Below are positions 23,663 through 27,662 of a stretch of DNA of 27,662 bases, piece by piece. The stretch spans positions 1 to 27,662 of the forward strand of contig DATFLY010000067.1 in NCBI GenBank assembly GCA_035267185.1, read 5' to 3'. The stretch comes from JAUIBE01 sp035267185 (lineage in GTDB: Bacteria; Pseudomonadota; Gammaproteobacteria; Xanthomonadales; SZUA-36). Both the position numbers and the translations under genes were made by a program. Position 1 is the stretch's first letter. Each line of letters starts with the position of its first letter. The notes beneath the pieces are model-generated. The model worked only from the letters and a program-made list of their open reading frames with translations, had not been told where the DNA came from and did not search any database.

Positions 23663-25522
23663 TTATTCTTCAGGGGTATCCGGTTTCTTCTTTCGGCTTG
23701 CAGTTTTGCGTTCGTGCTCAAGCAAGTGAAGTTTTCTAACCCTGATGGTTTCGGGAGTGACTTCTACCAGTTCGTCGTCCTCGACAAATTCCAGTGCTTC
23801 TTCCAGGGTCATTTTCCATGAGCCGTCAAGCTGTACGGCATCGTCTTTGAGGACGGTGCGAATATTTGTCAGTTGTTTACCCTTCAAAGGATTAACCGTT
23901 AAATCGTTCTGGCGGTTATGTATACCCACGATCATGCCTTCGTATACCTCGGTGCCAGGTTCGATGATCATGCGACCGCGATCCTGCAGGTTAAACAGCG
24001 CGTAGGCCAGCGCTTTACCCGTACCATTCGAGATCAGAACGCCATTGCGGCGTGCGCTGATGGCGCCTTCGCGACAGGGCCCATAATGGTCAAAGACGTG
24101 AAACAAAAGGCCGGTGCCCGCGGTGACGGTCCGAAATTCGGACTGGAAACCGATCAGTCCCCGCGCAGGGATCACGTAGTCCAGCCTGACGCGACCCTTG
24201 CCATCCGGCACCATGTTCTGGAGCTCGCCGCGTCTCTCACCCAGTCGCTCCATAACAGCGCCCTGGTAAGCGTCTTCAAGATCAACCACCAGCTGCTCAA
24301 ACGGCTCACATCGCTCGCCGTCCTTTTCGATCACGATGACTTCAGGGCGGGAGATCGCCAGTTCGTAGCCCTCGCGGCGCATGGTCTCGATCAGGATGGA
24401 AAGGTGAAGCTCGCCCCGGCCGGATACACGAAACTTCTCCGGATCATCCATCTGTTCCACACGAAGAGCCACGTTATGGCTGGCTTCACGCAACAGGCGT
24501 TCGCGAAGTTGGCGGCTGGTCAGGTATTTTCCTTCCCGTCCGGCAAAAGGTGAGCTGTTCACGCGGAAGGTCATGCTGATGGTGGGCTCATCCACCGTCA
24601 GCAGCGGCATTGGATCCGGATTGTCCCGGTCGCACAGGGTGTCCGATATACGCAGGTTCTCAACGCCGGTAATGGCAATAATGTCGCCCGCTTCAGCCAG
24701 TTCAGATTCCTTGCGTTCAAGGCCGTGGAATCCCAGGACCTGGAGGACACGACCGTTGCGAGTTTCTTCATCCCGATCCACCACGCAAATGCGCTGGTTT
24801 GGTTTAACGCTGCCACGCTGGACCCGGCCAATCCCGATCACACCAACATAGGGACTGTAATCGAGGGAAGTAATGCGCATCTGGAAGGGTCCATCCGCAT
24901 CGACTGACGGCGGTGAGACGTACTCGATGATGGTCTCAAACAAGGGGTTCATATCCCCCTGGCGATTGTCCGGGTCTGTTGATGCATATCCCTGTAAGGC
25001 CGATGCGTAAATCACAGGAAAATCCAGCTGGTCGTCGGAGGCGCCCAGCTTGTCAAACAGCTCAAAAGTCTGGTCCAGTACCCATTCTGGCCTCGCACCA
25101 TCACGATCAACCTTGTTGATGATCACGATCGGGTGAAAGCCCATCTCGAATGCTTTCTGGGTGACAAACCGTGTTTGTGGCATCGGTCCATCGACAGCAT
25201 CCACAAGCAGCAGGACAGAATCGACCATGCTCAGGATTCGCTCTACTTCACCGCCGAAATCCGCATGGCCAGGCGTATCGACAATATTGATTCGCCACGG
25301 CTCGAGATCTTCCTCGCCGGGTTTCTTCCAGGTAATCGCGGTGTTCTTGGAAAGAATGGTAATCCCACGCTCTTTTTCCAGTTCGTTGGAATCCATCACC
25401 CGCTCCGGGTTGGCCGCGCGCTCGCCCAGGGTTCCGGACTGCTGCAGCAGCTGGTCGACCAGGGTGGTTTTTCCGTGGTCGACATGGGCAATGATCGCAA
25501 TGTTGCGCAAGCGTTCTATCAA
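23663..25522 (-). CDS. typA: Ribosome-associated GTPase BipA/TypA, TTG start
   Basis: BipA binds the 70S ribosome and helps 50S assembly and stress growth. The 619-residue protein has an EF-G-like GTPase domain: G1 AHVDHGKTT (residues 12-20), G2 region ERGITILSKNT, G3 DTPGHADFGGEVER and G4 NKVDRDGARP. It is followed by the domain II beta barrel, EF-G III/V-like domains (GRGELHLSILIETMRREGYE) and the BipA-specific C-terminal domain (GRMIIEPGTEVYEGMIVG, LTNIRT, LEFVEDDELVEVTPE). The start is TTG at 25522, and the following IERLRNIAIIAHVDHGKTT matches the family N-terminus exactly, so no ATG is missing. A short extra acidic/Pro stretch (KKPGEEDLEPW, residues 66-76) lengthens the switch I-G3 region. 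Confidence 0.97.
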   Translation of the reverse strand: MIERLRNIAIIAHVDHGKTTLVDQLLQQSGTLGERAANPERVMDSNELEKERGITILSKNTAITWKKPGEEDLEPWRINIVDTPGHADFGGEVERILSMVDSVLLLVDAVDGPMPQTRFVTQKAFEMGFHPIVIINKVDRDGARPEWVLDQTFELFDKLGASDDQLDFPVIYASALQGYASTDPDNRQGDMNPLFETIIEYVSPPSVDADGPFQMRITSLDYSPYVGVIGIGRVQRGSVKPNQRICVVDRDEETRNGRVLQVLGFHGLERKESELAEAGDIIAITGVENLRISDTLCDRDNPDPMPLLTVDEPTISMTFRVNSSPFAGREGKYLTSRQLRERLLREASHNVALRVEQMDDPEKFRVSGRGELHLSILIETMRREGYELAISRPEVIVIEKDGERCEPFEQLVVDLEDAYQGAVMERLGERRGELQNMVPDGKGRVRLDYVIPARGLIGFQSEFRTVTAGTGLLFHVFDHYGPCREGAISARRNGVLISNGTGKALAYALFNLQDRGRMIIEPGTEVYEGMIVGIHNRQNDLTVNPLKGKQLTNIRTVLKDDAVQLDGSWKMTLEEALEFVEDDELVEVTPETIRVRKLHLLEHERKTASRKKKPDTPEE

Positions 25523-25554
25523 GGGATTTTCCCGAAGTGCGAAAGGCGGTGCAC

Positions 25555-25581
25555 CTTATAGGCATAGCGAAGAAAAATCAA
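25555..25581 (-). promoter_or_regulatory. Possible sigma-70 promoter for typA
   Basis: On the minus strand TTGATT (25576-25581) and TATAAG (25555-25560) are separated by 15 bases, a little short. Transcription would start about 25 bases before the TTG start codon. The -35 box lies inside the pdxB stop region. The spacing makes this moderate to weak support. Confidence 0.35.
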
Positions 25582-26696
25582 TGATTTGTGACGGAAAAAC
25601 CCAGTTTCCTGAGGGTGGATTCCAGGCCGGGCTCCAATCCCCCTTTGAGTGTCCATGCGGCAAAGTCGCGACGCTCCGGATAATGTGAGCGCAGGGCATC
25701 GTATTCGGCAACCTGATCAATGCCGGATGTGGCCAGTCGATGGCGCATGGCCTGATCGTCGCGAACGATTGGGCAGACGTTTAGAACAATGTCTTCCAAT
25801 CGATGCGACTCCAGTGAATCCAGGTCGAGGGTGGGCTTTTCATCCGGTCGGATTTCATCGAAATCCGTGATGCAAAAGCGCCGGCAAAAGTCAGCATAGA
25901 TCATCGATGTTGCGCGCAGCTTGCCGTCCAGGCTGTAACCGGCAATATGGGGTGTGGCGGTGGTTGCCAACTCGATCAGTCCGGGGTCGATGTGAGGCTC
26001 ATTGGGCCAAACGTCCAATGCTGCATGGCCGCCGTTGCCAATCCATTGCGACAATGACTCGGGCTCGATGACATCGCCGCGACAGGCGTTGATCAGCAGC
26101 TTGTTTGATCCCAGTTTTGATAACAATTCATTGTCGAACATCTGGTAAGTCGGCCATCGTCCTTGACGTGTCAACGGCACATGCAGACTGATGACGTCAC
26201 ATTCAAGAATTTCAGTCATCGAGCTGAAACCTGATAATCCCTGTTCCTGCAGGGGTGGGTCGCAGACGACGACATCCATTCCAGTTATTTCCAGCAATCG
26301 TCTCAGACGGCTGCCGACATTGCCACATCCGACAATGCCAAAACGCTGGTTTTGCGGGTTAAGTCCCAGGCGATCACAGGCAAGCAAAAAATGGGCAAGG
26401 GTGTATTGGGCCGTGGCATCGGCGTTGCAGCCCGGTGCAGCTGACCAGGTGATTTCATGCTGGTTGAGAAATTGTGTATCCAGGTGATCGGTGCCAATCG
26501 TGGCCGTACCCACAAAACGGACTGAAGTGCCATCGATCAGGGCTTCATCAACGGTTGTGACCGTTCTTGTCAGCAATGCATCTGCCCTGAGCAGGTGTTC
26601 CTTGCGAATCTGGCGACCAGGCAGCTTTAACAATTCTCCCTGGCGTCCAAAGGACTCATCAAGCGCAGCTATTCGTTCATCAGCAACAATTCTCAA
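25578..26696 (-). CDS. pdxB: Erythronate-4-phosphate dehydrogenase, TTG start
   Basis: PdxB oxidises 4-phosphoerythronate in the DXP-dependent pathway to pyridoxal 5'-phosphate. The 372-residue protein is a D-2-hydroxyacid dehydrogenase: nucleotide-binding GIVGCGNVGSRLRRLL at 120-135, catalytic Arg206 (INACRGDVI), Glu233 (DVWPNEP) and His250 (TPHIAGYS), plus the PdxB-specific C-terminal dimerisation part (about 290-372). The start is TTG at 26696 (RIVADERIAALDESFGRQGE), overlapping the ggt stop as TTGA, which gives the family-type N-terminus. It lies between ggt and typA on one strand. Confidence 0.96.
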   Translation of the reverse strand: MRIVADERIAALDESFGRQGELLKLPGRQIRKEHLLRADALLTRTVTTVDEALIDGTSVRFVGTATIGTDHLDTQFLNQHEITWSAAPGCNADATAQYTLAHFLLACDRLGLNPQNQRFGIVGCGNVGSRLRRLLEITGMDVVVCDPPLQEQGLSGFSSMTEILECDVISLHVPLTRQGRWPTYQMFDNELLSKLGSNKLLINACRGDVIEPESLSQWIGNGGHAALDVWPNEPHIDPGLIELATTATPHIAGYSLDGKLRATSMIYADFCRRFCITDFDEIRPDEKPTLDLDSLESHRLEDIVLNVCPIVRDDQAMRHRLATSGIDQVAEYDALRSHYPERRDFAAWTLKGGLEPGLESTLRKLGFSVTNH

Positions 26697-27662
26697 TAGC
26701 CGGCAGCCTGTCCGTCCTTGCGGGATTCGGATGCGCCCACATAGACGCCTTTTTCGTGGTCCCGCATCACCGCCTGGTAACCACCGTAGGGCCCGCGGGC
26801 GAATTCCACGCTGTGCCTGCGAGCTTCCAGGTCCCGGATCACCTCGTAATCGAAACCGGTTTCCAGATTGAGAATTCCGCCATCACTCATGGTGGTGCCT
26901 GTGGGCTGGCTGGAACCAGCGTGATGAATGCGTGGCGCATCGCCGGCCTCCTGCAGGTTCATGTCAAAATCGATCAAGTTGACGAGTATCTGAACGTGAC
27001 CTTGTGGCTGCATCCCTCCGCCCATGACGCCAAAGCTCAACCAGGGTTTTCCGTCCCTGGTGACGAATGCAGGTATGATGGTGTGAAAGGGCAGTTTTCC
27101 GGGTTCGAAACTGTTGGGGTGGTCGGGCTCAAGGGTGAACAATTCACCGCGGTCCTGGAGAATAAAACCCAGTCCCGGAGGCGTCATGCCTGAGCCCATG
27201 CCGCGGAAATTGCTCTGGATCAGCGACACCATATTGCCTTCCTTATCCGCCACCGACAGGTAAATGGTGTCGCCATCCTTCAATATCCCGGGATCTCCAT
27301 GAGGGAAGTTGCGGGCAGCACGATCCATGTTGATCAGCTCTCTTCGTTGATTTGCATAATCCTTCGAGATGAGTGAGGAAACCGGAACATCCATGAAATC
27401 CATGTCTGCGTAAAAACGGGCACGGTCCTCGTAGGCCAGTTTCTTGGCCTCGGTGAACAGGTGTACATAATCGGCCGATCCGAATCCCATCGCGGCAATG
27501 TCATAGGGTTCCAGAATATTGAGGATTTGCAGGGCCGCAATCCCCTGGCCATTGGGTGGGAGTTCCCAGACATCGTACCCGCGGTAGTTGGTGGAAACGG
27601 GCTCGACCCATTGCCCCTGGTGGGCGGCCAGGTCCTCGTAAGACAGGAAGCCATCGTTTTCC
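26693..27662 (-). CDS. Gamma-glutamyltransferase family protein, C-terminal part (start outside window)
   Basis: The frame stays open from the right window edge (first residues read NDGFLSYEDLAAHQGQWVEP) to the TGA at 26693, about 322 residues. It includes the end of the large subunit and all of the small subunit. The residue at the autocleavage and nucleophile position is Thr in KDGDTIYLSVADKEGNMVS. It is followed by the loop SNFRGMGSGMTPPGLGFILQ, then GKLPFHTIIPAFVTRDGKPW, and SFGVMGGGMQPQGHVQILVN. Such Ntn-hydrolases split gamma-glutamyl amides such as glutathione, normally in the periplasm. In this subgroup the residues after the nucleophile are IYL rather than TH(Y/L), so it resembles the YwrD-like branch and the substrate is uncertain. 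The stop overlaps the pdxB start. Confidence 0.92.
   Translation of the reverse strand, partial: ENDGFLSYEDLAAHQGQWVEPVSTNYRGYDVWELPPNGQGIAALQILNILEPYDIAAMGFGSADYVHLFTEAKKLAYEDRARFYADMDFMDVPVSSLISKDYANQRRELINMDRAARNFPHGDPGILKDGDTIYLSVADKEGNMVSLIQSNFRGMGSGMTPPGLGFILQDRGELFTLEPDHPNSFEPGKLPFHTIIPAFVTRDGKPWLSFGVMGGGMQPQGHVQILVNLIDFDMNLQEAGDAPRIHHAGSSQPTGTTMSDGGILNLETGFDYEVIRDLEARRHSVEFARGPYGGYQAVMRDHEKGVYVGASESRKDGQAAGY

Noticed and set aside
23918..24553. 211-codon plus-strand open frame opposite typA
   Set aside because: It is the complement of the strongly conserved typA coding sequence. A long antisense frame is expected there by chance of codon use.

Overview
The window is about 27.7 kb of gene-dense bacterial DNA of moderate GC. 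It carries roughly 30 protein-coding genes and no rRNA, tRNA or CRISPR array that I could see. The gene set (class II DAHP synthase, PdxB, BipA/TypA, DsbB, SirB2, a hut pathway, a DUF6249/ECF sigma pair, MAPEG and SnoaL-like proteins) points to a gammaproteobacterium, plausibly a marine aerobic heterotroph. The finer placement is a guess, since no rRNA is present. Non-ATG starts (TTG, GTG) are frequent and in several genes are clearly the correct start.

Layout. Positions 1-2.4 kb hold the tail of a probable alpha/beta hydrolase, a secreted methyltransferase-like protein (-) and an MFS transporter (+). Positions 2.5-6 kb are all minus strand: a DUF6714-type protein, a large secreted protein with a Pro/Ala/Thr linker, a 5'-truncated fibronectin-III fragment with a very clear terminator, and sirB2. 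Positions 6-7.9 kb hold a DASS/SLC13 anion transporter with a small DoxX-like membrane protein behind it. Positions 8-9.2 kb hold a secreted GATase-like protein with its own terminator. Positions 9.5-10.7 kb hold a three-gene plus-strand set (GFA-type zinc protein, PaaI-type thioesterase, cupin). Positions 10.7-12 kb hold a minus-strand regulatory operon (DUF6249 membrane protein, ECF sigma factor, small membrane protein). Positions 12-14.3 kb hold a diheme cytochrome c with an unusual first haem motif, a small secreted protein, a MAPEG protein and a SnoaL-like protein.

Positions 14.3-19.5 kb hold a minus-strand histidine-utilisation operon, hutU-hutH-hutI. It ends in a TrpF-like barrel protein that lacks the catalytic cysteine of phosphoribosylanthranilate isomerase. 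The hutU-hutH gap is filled by a long inverted repeat, and the region upstream of hutU is filled by a related palindromic element that contains a 68-bp tandem duplication. Positions 19.8-23.7 kb (+) hold dsbB, class II DAHP synthase and a secreted M61 metallopeptidase with a PDZ domain. Positions 23.7 kb to the end (-) hold ggt (cut by the window edge), pdxB and typA.

How the genes work together. HutH, HutU and HutI would take histidine through urocanate and imidazolonepropionate to formiminoglutamate. The last step (HutG or HutF) is not in the window. The sigma factor with its two membrane neighbours looks like a self-contained envelope-signalling unit. Most of the rest is ordinary core or housekeeping content. 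The best candidates for something new are the TrpF-like protein in the hut operon, the CX3CH cytochrome, the repeat family around the hut genes, and the fibronectin fragment that begins exactly at the sirB2 stop codon.
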